Shown here one piece after another: positions 13,033 through 25,896 of a DNA stretch of 64,000 nucleotides (position 1 is the stretch's first letter; every line of letters starts with the position of its first letter). The notes beneath the pieces are model-generated. The model had not been told where the DNA came from and made no database searches. It worked only from the letters and a program-made list of their open reading frames with translations. A program made the translations under genes and the position numbers. Source of the stretch: Paraspadella gotoi (lineage: Eukaryota > Chaetognatha); assembly GCA_051294375.1 (NCBI GenBank), contig CM119264.1, forward strand, positions 8,005,051-8,069,050, in the 5' to 3' direction.

Positions 13033-13934
13033 TCTCTCTCTTTCGCGTCGGCAACATGTTGAGCTCGACCAACACAATACCAGATAAGAGAATTCTATTT
13101 AACTCGAAGGCGTCGGCGGTGGCGGCGGAGCGGGCGGCGGCGGCAGGCAGCGGCGCGCGTTTAGTGACGGGGCCCCGGTGTCGGCGCGCCGATGGAAAAA
13201 GACGCCGAGCGTGACGATCGGAGAGAGAAGAGAAAGGAGAACAGAGAAAGAGGAAAAGAGAGGAGAGAGGAGAGAAAAAGGGAGTAGCGAAAGGAGAAAA
13301 GAAGTGATGGGAGAAGAGAAAGAAATCGCCATAAATGCGTCGCTTTAAGGAAGCGATCGCTTCCAACGTAGCAAGCGGGAAAAAAACGCATTTAAATGTT
13401 ATTATTTAGTTAACAATTTTTAATACAAATTCCGTTCCTTGGTATATTTATAGATGCAGAAGCAATTTTTGTTGAGACTATGCTTTTAATTTTTGTTCGT
13501 GCAATGAATATTTTTCTAGTTTTTTTAAAACTAAAACCCGTGATGAAAACTGCCTCAATTCGGCTAAAGTTCGTGAATTCAGAATTTTTGTTAAAAAATG
13601 CGAAGAAAGTTAAAAAAAAAAAGAAAGTAAAATTGTGAAACGGAGGAAAGAAAATCTCTCTCTTTAGAAAAGGTTGAATGAGAGAAAATAGGAAGAAACG
13701 AAATGAGAAAAAAACAAAAAAATATTTGTTCGCTCTCATTGGATTGAAATGACAATTCGGCAGAGGGAGAGAAGAAAAACATTAGAATCAAAAAAGAGAA
13801 GGAAAAAAAGGAAAGATTTTTTTTCTCTTTCTCGACAAAAAACCTTTAAAAATCCGGGAAGTGGAAAATTTGAATTTAAATCTGATGATTGATTACAGGG
13901 AAAAATTGGAAAAGATTTTCCTTTCCGAGACAAA

Positions 13935-13937
<3 letters not shown>

Positions 13938-14016
<79 letters not shown>

Positions 14017-14032
14017 TCTCTCTCGACGACGG
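13938..14032. repeat. (CT)n microsatellite
   Basis: CT tract of about 95 bp, followed about 100 bp downstream by a GA tract (14134-14182) of opposite polarity, so the pair could form a hairpin. Confidence 0.95.
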
Positions 14033-14129
14033 GCTTCAAAATCGACGCCAACAAAAAATCGTCGGATTTAGTTTTTTTTTCAAAATTTTTGAGACAAAAG
14101 ACGAAATACCTTTTTATATTTTTTGGTTT

Positions 14130-14185
<56 letters not shown>

Positions 14186-16747
14186 AGGACAGAGAGAAAG
14201 AGGAGAGAGAAGAGAGAGAGCACGAACCGCCACAAAAAATATGGATTTCCAAATCTGGCCCGAGGGAAACGTTTTTTTTTCAACGTGAATTCAGCTTCGC
14301 GATTTATGTCCCAAATCCTGAGTTTAACTTTGAACGCGTTTGTCTCCAACAAAATCCAACCAAATCTCGCCCCGATTTCGCTCATCCTTCTTTCGCTTAC
14401 TTCTTCCTATGTCAGTTTCTTGGCCTTTCTCATGCTATTCCATTGTCTTTACAAAATCTTACCTTACCATTATTTTAATATTTCTTTCTTTTTTTTTTCG
14501 ACCCATTCTCCATTCCCGCCTTTTTCCTTTTCTCCTTTGCCGAGGCCCTTTAACGAAAAAGAACTCAACAACGACAATGGCGGGGAAGACGACGAAAACG
14601 ACAACAACAACGACGACGCCCCAGCTTCGCTTCCAAGTTCATCTGATAAAAAATTCACGAGTTTTGACGGAAAAAGAAAAACAAAGTTGAGAGATCTCGC
14701 GATCACCCCTTTCACTCCCCTGCGCACTCACACTCAACCAACTCTATATTCACTGTCGAACTTCTTTTTCTCACTTTCTCATATTTTTACTTCTCACTCT
14801 GTTATTCTCACTAAATCACTTCTCTCTCTCTCCTCCATTGTTTCGTATTTACTCTCCAATCATCACTTTCACTCCGCCGGCCCTCTTTTCATCCCCTTAC
14901 CCTCCACGAACCTCACCCTGTCACCCCAACCCTTCCTTTCCCCTCCGGCGGGGGTCCCTGGCGTCTCCCATTACATAATGCCTCTTTTCGACGCCTCGCG
15001 TCATAGAAAAAGAGAATAAATCAAATTGCGACTGATAAGCGAGACTCGAACGGTGGAGCGGGCGCCGGCCGGCAACGGCCGTGCGCCGCCGGGCGGGGAC
15101 GGCAGCTGAGGTGCTGCGTTGCTAGGAAAGTTGCGGCGCCGCAGTTTTCGCATCTGAAGCTGCCACGCTTGCGGAGCTGATGTTTCCTCGTTTGAGTGTC
15201 GTAGCCGACGTCATGACGAAATTTAGAAGTAATTGTATAATTGTAATTGTACAAACAAGTTACAATAAAAATACGAACTTTTGCTTGGGTCTTGGCAGCG
15301 CTGTGATGATGTCTCCGGGGACTCCGGCTTGGCAACGAGGGCGCTGTGAAAACAGCGGCTTCGCCCGCGAAAGAGAAGCTTCTCCTCGTCGCCGTTTTCA
15401 GTTTTTATGGGACCGAAACCGAAAACGAGGTGGAACCAAAATGGCGGCTCCAGATTTGTCACGATTTCATGGGAGAGGAATGGGAGGAAGAGGAAAGGAG
15501 AAGAGGCAATGCGCCGATTGTTTGAATGGGAAAAAAGGTATGAAAAAGAAGAGAAATGAAAATAAGAGAATGGAAATTTAAATAACGGCGGAAATTAAAG
15601 ATCGAAAATGGAATCAATTTAATTAAAAGAAAAAAATAAACTTCTAAAATTCATACATGACTTTCTCTACTTTCGCTCTCTCTCTTTCTCTCTCTCTGCC
15701 CTCTCTCTCTTCTCTTCTCTCTCTCTCTCTCCTCTCTCTCTCCCTCTCATCTCTCTCCTCTCCTGAATTGTTTTTCTCGTTTCCTATTTTATACGACAGG
15801 CCTGCTCCCTCCCCCACGCCTGACTCGCCTGACCGGGTCAACTTCGAAAGAGTTCAGTCGAACAGAAAAGTGTTCAGAGAATGAAAGAAAAGAACGAGAG
15901 AAAAAGGGGGGGAGGAAAGAAAGGGAAGCGGTGATCGGGGAGTGGGGGAATGTAGAATGTAGAAAGTGGAGAGGGGGATGAAAGGAATGGGAAAGGAGGA
16001 GGAAAGGATAAAAAGGAAGATAGGAGGAAGATCGGGAGGGAAAATGGGAGACGGGTGGACAGGAGGAATAGGAAAAAGGAGAACGAGGAAAGAGAAATTG
16101 GCGGGAATAGATGAAGAAAATATGAAAAAGGAGATCCGGAGTCAGGGGAGTGAGGAGAAAGGGTTGTGAGAAAAGGGGGGGGAGAACTAATGAAGCGAGA
16201 ATTCACTTGAAGACCCGTGACCCTGAAGTCGATCCCAAGACCGTCAAAGCAGACCAAGACTCAATCGGGGCTCGTTTCACATTCTCCCTCTATTGCCAAA
16301 CTTTGACAAAAGACACAAGTTTGATTTTAATTTTCAATGACACATCAATACTCGATAATTAAAAATTCAATTTCTTCGACTTGTCATTTAATTTGTTTTT
16401 ACATTTGCTCGTCATTGGTACTTGTACCATAATTTTTTTTATTTCTTAATTCTCTACATATCTAATTCTCCGATCTCGTTTAGTGTTCACCGTTTCTGTT
16501 CTCACGAGTTTTATTTTTGGATTTCTTTTTCTTTTTCTTTTCTTTCCTTGTGACTCAATCGGTCATCGAAGGCAAAAAAAGGGAGTTGGGTGTTTGCCGT
16601 GACTCGTGGTTGAGGCAGAGGGCCAAGTCTCGCGGCGCTTCGGTCCAATGGGCAGAAAATCACAGACTCCACTTTTTTTAGCAACAAATTCGACGATGAA
16701 GAAACTTCGTTTGAAACGAGAGAGTGAGTGAGTAAGGAACTAAGACA

Positions 16748-16807
<60 letters not shown>

Positions 16808-18393
16808 AGAGAGAAGAGAGAGAGAGAAAGAGAGAGAGAATGTTTAATTTCGTGGACTCGAACAAGCGATCTGCCGACTACTGCCGTGTTTTAGCCAAAG
16901 TTAGCCAGAAACTTCGAAATTCTGACGATACTGAATGAGTCTGACTCGAAGTTTAGAGACATTTTAGTGACGACCACGGCCTCGTTTCCTATTGCTATAG
17001 ATTTTATTATGAAATTGGTACAACCAATATAAAATTATCCATTCATTTAATAAATAAGCTATCTTGCCCCTGACTTTGGACAGGCTTCAACCACCTTTTT
17101 GTTCAAAGTCTACATTATCATTTCAGAAGTCGTATTCATCGTCATCGTCGTCGTCATCATCGTCGTCGTCATCGGACGGTGGTCCGTTAATGGGCGACGA
17201 TTACCGATCCGCGGGCGAGACTGGGGCTGCTGCGCTCTGAGTTAGGGGCTGCTGCGCACTGCGTTGGGGGCTGAGGCGGTCTGGCGAATGGAGGCCGCGA
17301 AGCGCCTTGAGACCGCATGAGTTTTATGGCCGATCAGAAACACAAAAGCTAATGAAAGGAAGTTGAGTGGGATAAGGGAGACAAAGCGGGCAGGTGCGAA
17401 GAAAACGACGACGACGACGACGATGACGACGACGACCGCTTTCTTACTTGCCGACGATCGCCGTTTTCCTGCCAAGAATGTCCGTGAATCCTTCCATGGT
17501 GCCAATATCGCTATGGGTCGGCGCCGCCGCGGGGAATCACACGCCGGCGACGGGAGCTCCTTGTTTCAAGACTGAGAGGCGTTTAGTCTTTTCGCGGAAT
17601 TAAAGATCGTTAGCTGTGGCGAGGAAAAAAGTGAATTAGTATGATAGTTATGCCTCAGTTATGTCTCAGACCTTTTTCGTTTTCGTAGTGTGTCTTTCCT
17701 CATTGTTATAAAGAGATAAAATTAGTCGCAATCAATTTTAGATTTTAATCAATTTACTTGATGAAAAACTAATTTCTTTTAATTTCATTCGGCAATACTT
17801 TTATCTTTAATAGCTTTAATAGTTTAAGCCTCCTAGGTTCTTGCAATAGTATAATCATAAACTCATTCGTATAAGTATTATTTACTTTGTGAGTCCTCAA
17901 TTCCGATAATGAATTCTCAGGTGGTGAATGTGGATTCATCGGTAATTATTCCTTCTTCCTCAATTGAAAAGTGATTCATCCTGACGACCGATTCTCATTA
18001 TTGTTCAACTCATTATTTTCATAGCTGAACGCATTTCCTTAATGATCGCGCTGATTGGAAATCAATTTCGTGCGTTGAAAATATCAGAAAAAATTGTGAG
18101 GTGGGAATTAAAAGATTGTAGTGGTGAAAAGAAAGTGGTTTTAACTATCATTGTAAGATGACTGTTTTAGCAGTTACCTTATGCATGAATTAGAAATTAG
18201 CATAATTATAAGACACCAGTCAATTTAATATGGTACGAAAATAGACGGTCAGTTAAAGATAGCAGGGTTCTACCAGGTTATTAATAACTGATAATAGGTC
18301 GGTGGAAAATGGAAAGCGATAAGTGATAAGTTTGAGAGCGACGATCTAATTAAGGTAAGAGGTTCCTTTGTAATCATGTCGGTCATTTCGACG

Positions 18394-18454
<61 letters not shown>

Positions 18455-19194
18455 CGGATGAGAAAGGGCGGCGCCTTTGATCACGTGACTCTTTTCCCCG
18501 ACGGCGTCGATTAACCCGAATCAATGGTTCGAAAATCTCCCACCTCGATTTGCCCACTTCGCCCACAAAACGATCCACCTTTTCCAATCTCCACCCACCC
18601 TCTAGCTCCACTTTCTTAAAAATTCCATTTTCCTTTCCGTCCTCTCCCTTTATGTACCATGTACAATTGTACATATATTATATATCTTCCAACGTTCCTT
18701 ACCCTTACTGCCCCTTGTCCCGACTCTGGACTCCCTCTGTCTCTCTGCCGTCGATCTTACTGGTAAGGTAAGTCCACTTTATATCAGCCTTGTTTCGAGT
18801 GACTTTACTTGACTCTTGTTTTAATCAAGCCTCACAGGTCAGCCTGTGAGCTGGAGCACTCAGAATGAACAAAACCCTCGAAAACTCTAGGGGCCAATCA
18901 GAGCTTCTCTCAAACTCTCGCCGAAGGTGAGGTCTCTCGGGCCCGGCGGTCAATGGGGCCGAGAGCGGGGCGAGAGAAAAAAGGGTAAAGAGGGGAAGGA
19001 AAAAGTTATAAAGGTTGGGAGAGATGAGAGACAGAGTGAGAGACTGCCTTTGGCATTGTCATTATGGGTTTGAGGTGTCGGTCGGCGTCGGGTCCCAAGG
19101 GTCGCGGCGGCAGGCGGCACAGAGGTAACGAGGGGCCAAACATCGGTGATGGAGTGAAGAACGGAAGGCGTTGGAAGAAATAAAACTGGAAGAA

Positions 19195-19335
19195 GGAAGG
19201 TAGGAAGGAAGGAAGGAAGGAAGGAAGAAAGAAGTAGTGTCAAAACTTTTGTCAAAAGGAATGAAGGAAGGAAGGAAGGAAGGAGAGAAGAAGGAAAGGA
19301 AGGGAAGGAAGGAAGGAAGGAAGGAAGGAAGGAAA
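19195..19335. repeat. (GGAA)n microsatellite
   Basis: Two GGAA-rich blocks separated by about 50 bp of less regular sequence. Confidence 0.9.
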
Positions 19336-20682
19336 GAAAAAATGAAAGAGGGAAACGGGAAAGGAAAGGAGGGGAGAAGAAAAGGGAGGAGAGACAGCAG
19401 AAAAGAACGAACGAGGGAAGGAAAAATATTCAAAAAGATTTACAGTAATACATGGAGCATGATTTGTACAATTCGTAACAAATCAAAAACTGTAATACAA
19501 AGAATTCCAAACTACATATAATGTTTTTTTCCAAACTACCTCGCTAGTCAAACCGTCACCTTAAATTTCCAACCGAGATTCCGAAATCCCCCTTTTCCGC
19601 TTCGATGATCGACGAATTTAGATGGCGCTGGGAGGATTGAGGAAGACTCGCTGAGATGGAAACAAAGGAGCAACAGTCGAACTTGAGTAGATGGTGGAGA
19701 GGAGGAAGAGTGAAAGAGCAAAGAGGAAAATAGGGAAGGAGGGAGAATGAGAGGGCAAAGAAGAAAGGAGGAAGGGTGGATGGAGAGTATGCCAAGGGGC
19801 GAAAGGGAGACGGAGAGGAATTAGTGCCAAATGTGCCGACCGTAAATCCAAATTAGTTCGGCGCGTTAAGTTTCGCGAAATTACCGTAACCGCGCTGTAA
19901 CGAAAGGGCGAGGCGATTTCGCGAGCGTCGACAGGGAGATGTTGTTGATTTCGAAGTACTAGGCATGTTTATTTTTTTATTTTTTAAGAATTAAAAAAAT
20001 TAAATAAAGTTTAAACGAAATATATTAGCGCTGACGGAGGCGACCAACATGGGAAGGCGATTTTAGTCAATTTAAAACTTTTTTTAGCATTTCTTACGTA
20101 TGTTAAAAAGAATAAAATAAATAGAATTGATAAAATCAGTGACAAACAGATCTGATGCCTCGACAAACTGAATTATTAGGAGTTCACCCCCTCCCCCCCC
20201 AAAAAAAAACAACCGAGTTTTCGGCCTTCGGGGGAAAAAAGCGGTTTTTTAAGCCCGTCGGAGTTTGTTTTGATTTTTTCCGCGTTTTGGTTAAAATGAC
20301 AAATTGGATCCAACAGATTTCGGGAGCGGCCGAAAAAAAAAATAATTAGAATTTTCGCATTTGCATAAAGCGAATGTGACATTTGGTGGCTTTATTTACG
20401 ACAGCTTCCGGGTGAGAGTGAGAGACAGAGAGGGTGAGAAATGAAAATAGAAAGAAAGAAACAAGAATTCAAATTTTTGCCAGTTATGTACCTTTTATTT
20501 CTATATCCTTACCATAATATATTAGTTTTGAACCCGATTCCTTCCGGGTGAAGAATGAAGCATTAAATATTCTTTTGTTTCAAATTTTGTTTTGGAAATA
20601 ATTTGTGCCATAAAAAACATCATTCTAAAACGCGGTTCTAAAAGGATTTATGACAATTGTTAGTTTCCGCTATTTGAGAGAC

Positions 20683-20739
<57 letters not shown>

Positions 20740-21636
20740 TATTGTCGTAGATCATCTAAATTTAAACACTTTTTCGTTAATTGAATTTGCATTTTTTTGG
20801 AAACTGTTTTGTGACAAACCAGCGACGTAACGTAACGTAACCACGTAACGTATTAATTTTCCAATCTACGTAGCTTCCTTCCGAAGTTCTTTAGCTATTT
20901 CTCGTGAGTTCGTCCTCACCCGACAGACGTCATTAATTTAAGCGTCAATGAAAACTAAATCGCCTCATTGCGGAATCAAAGTGGATGATGTCGTGTCGTC
21001 GTCGTCGGTCATGTAATATTAATGAAGGCATGAATTTGTCCCGCGATTGGAGGTTGTATGGTTTTGCCTGATGGTGAGAGAAAAGAGAGAGAGGAGAGAG
21101 AGAGAGAGAGAGAGAGAAGAGAAGAGAGAGAGAGAGAGAGATAAGAGAAGAAGAGAGAAGGAAAACCCTCTTTTTCTCCTCACCAGCTATCGCGATAGCT
21201 CGCCAACTGAAGGCGAAAAAAAAAGATCAGAGCAGGAGGCCTTGGAATGTTTCCCATTTTTCTCTTTCACGTGCCACCCAAGTGAGCATGGGGAGGAAAG
21301 GAGAGAGGAGAGAGAGAGAGAGAGAGAAGAGAGGAGAAGAAGAGAGAGATGAGAGAGAGAGAGAAGAGAGAGGAAGAGAGAGAGGCAACGCAGGGTTTTC
21401 GTCGCCGAAGAGAGTCTCTATCTCTTGGCGTGATTCAGTCCGCATTCGCGATGGAACCTCAAAATCGGTGCCGGCGTAACCAAACCCGGCCGGCGAGGAG
21501 GAGGCGCCGTTAGCGCGATCGGGCGCCAATTGAAAACCGCGACGGGGTAATTAGCTCGCGACTAATTAAAAAAAAATCTGGATAGAAGACGAAAGAGAGA
21601 GAGAGAGAGAAGAAGAGAGAGAGAGGAGAGAGAGAT

Positions 21637-21667
<31 letters not shown>

Positions 21668-22282
21668 GGAAGATGGTTCGATTCTGGGGGGAAGGAGGGA
21701 TTAAAGGGAGAAAGGTGGAGAAACAAAAGGAGACACAGATTCACTAAAAGATAAAAGGAAAAGGCGAAAAAAAATTACCTTTTTTTTGTCAAATTAAAGT
21801 AAAAAATTGGCAGAGTATTATTTCGGTTAAACTAAGTGTAAATTGTAAGCAAAGCTTGTTCTATTTGTCTTAGGTTGTCGGATTCTAAGAACCATAAAAA
21901 ACGCCGAAAAAAAGAGAAACTCAAAGAATTTGGGTGAAAAAAAATTAAAAGAAGAAAAAAAGAACAAGTTTGGGAAAGTGACGCGGATTTTAGTTTGATA
22001 GATTCGCTTCTAATTACCAGATTCTCTAAGCTCTTTCAGATCAGCCTCCCAAATTTCTGAAGGAGAAACGAGAAGAGAAAGAGAAGAGGAGAGAGAGAGA
22101 GTAGGAGAGAGAGAGACAGAGAGAGAGAGAAGAGAGAATTGAATGATTCGTCGTACGTCGTCCTCATCTAACGAGGGCGGGGAAAACGTATACGCCAGGG
22201 TGGTCCGCTTGAAAAAAAATGAGGGATTTCGCTTTGAAAGAAATGTGGAGAATTGTTCAAAATTGCATTGCAAAATTGAAAA

Positions 22283-22401
22283 ATTTGCATAACGCGAAAA
22301 GGTCTCGGGAGAATATGCAAAAGTTATTGGCAAAATTGCAAAAATTTGCAAAAATTTGCAAATGCATAACGCGAAAAGGTCGGGAGAATATGCAAAAGTT
22401 G
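22283..22401. repeat. Short tandem duplication, period about 79 bp
   Basis: The motif TGCATAACGCGAAAAGGT followed by CGGGAGAATATGCAAAAGTT appears at about 22286 and again at about 22364, separated by AAAATTTGC-type repeats. Noncoding. Confidence 0.75.
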
Positions 22402-23407
22402 CGAGCTCAAGAAAAATCGATTGGAGGAAAAGAAGGAAGGGAAGTAGGGGGATAGTCTGGGTTGAGATTAAAAGTGGCTTTGAAAAAGAAAAAGAAATCA
22501 GGAAAGATAGAAAAGAAAAAAGATGGAAAAAAATAATATTCATTGGACACGACTAGAAATTCAGTCCGACGCATTTCTCTATTTTTTTTTCCCCAAACAG
22601 CTTGAGCATAAAAATTGAAAAATTAACAATTAAAAATTGCAAACGATAAATTATAATCGTTTATTTTCTATATTTAAAAGTAATTAAGCAAAAGCGAATA
22701 CATAATACAATAAACTTTTATTGTGTCAAAATTTTCGTTGATACTATAGGAACAAAAAAAACAAAAACCTATTCTCGTCAAAGCAAAGATTATAGGGAAA
22801 AGCGATCGTCGTTATTCTGATCCTTTTTAGTTAAAACAGATGGTCATTTCTTTCTCATATAAATCGAGGAAAAAAAACTCGATTAATTTTCGGTCAACGA
22901 ACCAAGCAAAAAAAAATCAAGCTGGTAAGGAGCGTCGAACTTACTTTTCTCGATCCCACCCTTACTGCCTCACCCTGACTCCCTCCCCCCCCGATTGCTG
23001 AGGCCAACACACGAATTCGTTTTTCTTACCTCCTCTGACTTTCCCTTTTCTTTTTTCTATTTTTCTTGTCGTTCTTCCCATTGCGTGTACCTCACTCGAA
23101 AACCGCTGCCTCCTTCAGATTCCTCACCCAAGCCGCCCCCCCCACCGCCACTCGTCTCCTCCGCGGCCACAACCCCCCACTGCGATCATCCATAAGTTCG
23201 CGCGCGCACGCGACTTCTGTGTTTCTTTTGTCCGGCGTTCCGCTTCGCTGCCAGTGGTACTTCGCTGCGCTGTGCCGCACTGTCTGTGACAAAATTTCCG
23301 ATATTTTCGATCGAGACGACCATCTTTGTCCCCCCCCGTCGATTGACAAAGTCGAGATCTCCGCTTCACAACATATTTCTCTCTCCGGGCGTTGATGACT
23401 TCAAAGT

Positions 23408-23414
23408 CGTCATT

Positions 23415-23451
<37 letters not shown>

Positions 23452-23452
23452 G
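23408..23452. repeat. (GTC)n microsatellite
   Basis: Trinucleotide CGT/GTC run, one of several GAC/GTC arrays in the window. Confidence 0.9.
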
Positions 23453-24410
23453 TCGTTGACCAGGCCGCGAGAATCCTAAACCTTTTATCCTTTCTCAGTA
23501 CAGAAAGACGGTCGTTTTTGATGTTGAATTTGCGTCTAATTTATCAATTAAATCAAATAAACTAATGATATACATATAAATAATAAATACAATAGTTTGA
23601 GCTTCAATGGAATAAAATTAATAGATTTAATTAATAGATCTAAAAATTTATAGATATGAAAGATTCAAAATTACTTGTTTCACTATCTTTATTATTTATT
23701 TGTTATTTTTTAAATTTAAAATAACTATTATTTATGGATTTGTTTTGTTAGTTAAAATATTTTGTTTTAAATATTTAAAAAAAATATTATTATCTTTATA
23801 GTTTGGGGATGGGGACGTCTTTTTGGAAATAGAGTGTGCATCTATTTCGATTTTTAATGGAAATAAAATTTATTTTGAATTAAATATCTATTTGTATTTA
23901 GAACATGTCCGATCCCGACTAATTTAATAAAAATCTACGAAGAAATTGTATAGAAATTAATTCCCTTTGAGAGAAGAAATCAAAAACCCCCCCCCAAAAA
24001 AACTTTTAAGAAAAGCAACAAAACGAGTCATTTTGTTTTATGTGTCCTCGTTCTTAACAAAAGAGGTCATATCGAAATAGAACCAATCACGAATAAAAGA
24101 CATAGATGTTTTTAAATTAAATCGTGCTATCGCTGCTAATCTTCTTCAATTAAGTTTGCCCGTAAACATGGTTTCCAGGTAAAGAGAGTCAAGAGGCCAA
24201 GAGAAGAAATTATTGTCTCGGACGAAGTATAATGAATTAACTAGCGGTTTCAAAGGGATTGTTCGAAACATTTGTTTGCTAAAATTCCGTGCGTTTCTTC
24301 TCCCAAAAATCCAAAACCAGTTATCTTTGAACAAATAAAAATTCCGCAGGGAAGCAGTCCTGAAAAAAATCGAACTAAATTCGCAATCTTGACTCGTGTA
24401 TAATAAAACA

Positions 24411-25896
24411 ATGGCGGTTAATCCTCTTATCGACGTTGAAGATCTCAACAAACTTTTGGAAGAGAAAGATGAAAAAGTCAAGACCTCATTCAAGCAACGT
24501 TCCAATCAAGAAGTAAGTAACTGTTTGTTGATAAGAAATTCGACTCTCTACCGTTTTTTCTCTTTTTTTTTTCACGATCGCAGGGAAAAGAGGAATTTTT
24601 GAAGGGCACATTCCAGAATCCAGGCTTTTCGACGTTCGCGAATGCTCCGCCCTGATTCGGATATTCCTTAATGTTGCCCCTCTGCCGAGCTCTTCGCAAA
24701 ATACGTCGGGAGTTTAGGATTAAGTGAGCATATACGGAGAGGATAATAAGATATTTAGTATTTGTAAATTAATCTGTATAGATGCAATCGTATATTCAGT
24801 AAATTTATATTATATATATATAGGTATTCACAACCCAGCAGATTTCAAGGCCGAGTGATCGTTCTACGACTCGACTGCCAAACCGTTCGTCTCCGCGCTC
24901 GCGTCTGGTGGGATGTTCAGAGTTTCGGCCACGATGACGTTCAAGTTTTAAACGGAGGATTCCAAGCGTGGCGAGAGGTAGACACTTGGTTTTCCGCTCT
25001 TTTCTTGTTTTCCTTGTCTCGGGTCTTTTTCTTTCTCTTTCGTCGCCTTTTAAGATTTAGAAAGTTTTAAATAAATTTCGCCAACAAGTTTCGACTTTGG
25101 TTTCAAGTCTTCTTCATTTTCGCTGATGAAACCAAAGTCAAAACATGTCCGAATTTTTTAAAAATAAAATTTCATTACGTTGCCCAAATTTATTTAAAAC
25201 TTTCGGGAAGACACTTGTTATGAAAAAAAAAAAAAAAACAATATCAAAATATAATATTCTCTTTCTCTCTCTCTGAATGGCAGAAAAGCCTGGAAACGGA
25301 GTCAGGCGAGGCGCGAGGGACAGTAGAATCTGCCGAATTCAAGGGGGAATTCAAGAAGCTACTCTACGCTTCCGCCGAAGACGTCGAAGCCTTTTTGGCG
25401 GCAAAGAATGGAAAGGTTATTCTTTCGTTGTTTTTTTTTTTTATTTACAACTACAAGTGTGAAATTTGTTTATATTCTGTTGGTATGTCTTTCGTTTCTA
25501 TTCCATTTAATTTCTTTCCTTTCGATTCCAATCCAGCTTCTTGACGCTCGCCCTCTCTCCATGGCGAACGAAGTCGGCACAATCACCGGCGCTGTCAACG
25601 CCTTCTTCATGAATGTCTACGACTCCGGTGTCTGGAAGGGCGCGGAGGCCATGAGAAATATGTTCGAAAAATTCGGCGCGAATGTAGAGGTTCGTCCAAT
25701 ATTTTTGTTTAAAATTGCGGTGCTCATTGTAAATAAAGTATCAACATTTTTGCAGGAGGACATGATTGTGTTTTGCAAGATCGGAGTTTCTTCCTGCACA
25801 TTGGCTTTGGCTGCGTTCATTTGCGGAAACGCCAATGTCGCCGTATACGATGGCAGTTACACCGAATGGAATAAAAGAATTAGTGAACAAAAGTGA
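24411..25896 (+). CDS. 3-mercaptopyruvate/thiosulfate sulfurtransferase (two rhodanese domains), frame-disrupted
   Basis: Six exons: 24411-24512, 24584-24723, 24824-24977, 25284-25415, 25537-25689, 25756-25896. Such enzymes move sulfur from mercaptopyruvate or thiosulfate to an acceptor via a persulfide on a Cys in the second rhodanese domain. Exons 4-6 are intact: LLDARP opens domain 2, GAVNAFFM follows, and the active loop reads CKIGVSSC, then NVAVYDGSYTEWNKR. In exons 2-3 the domain-1 signatures sit in different frames: EEFLKG, then HIPESRLFDVREC, then DSDIP, then AELFAKYVGSLG, then YDSTAKPFVSA, then RVWWDVQSFGHDDVQVLNGG. At least five one-base changes are needed, mostly in short homopolymers. 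Splice sites are intact, so either the assembly is wrong here or the gene is a young pseudogene. I favour consensus error because exons 1 and 4-6 are clean. Confidence 0.85.

Larger units (their letters stand above)
12568..24410. other. Long gene-poor, microsatellite-rich region
   Basis: I find no exon structure I would defend. Contents include CT/GA arrays at about 12728-12835, 12970-13050, 13938-14032, 14134-14182, 15676-15765, 16750-16840, 18399-18456, 20689-20740, 21068-21145, 21300-21390, 21593-21665 and 22080-22135; (GGAA)n at 19195-19335; GAC/GTC runs at 17140-17175, 17404-17440 and 23408-23452; and a GC-rich patch at 15040-15190. A unit of about 40 bp containing GCATAACGCGAAAAGGTC occurs twice, near 22288 and 22364. 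The DNA is mostly AT-rich between arrays. Confidence 0.5.

Noticed and set aside
14285-15019. 244-codon open frame
   Set aside because: Composition follows pyrimidine-rich DNA, no domain or splice context, and the alternative phases are equally open.
15021-15335. Minus-strand frame with a CENCG motif, considered as a zinc finger
   Set aside because: Spacing does not fit C2H2 or other zinc fingers, and nothing around it continues the gene.
17041-17110. Possible shared repeat with 28405-28460 (TGACTTTGGACAGGC against TGACTTTGGAGAGGC)
   Set aside because: Similarity is limited to about 20 bases and the flanks do not align.
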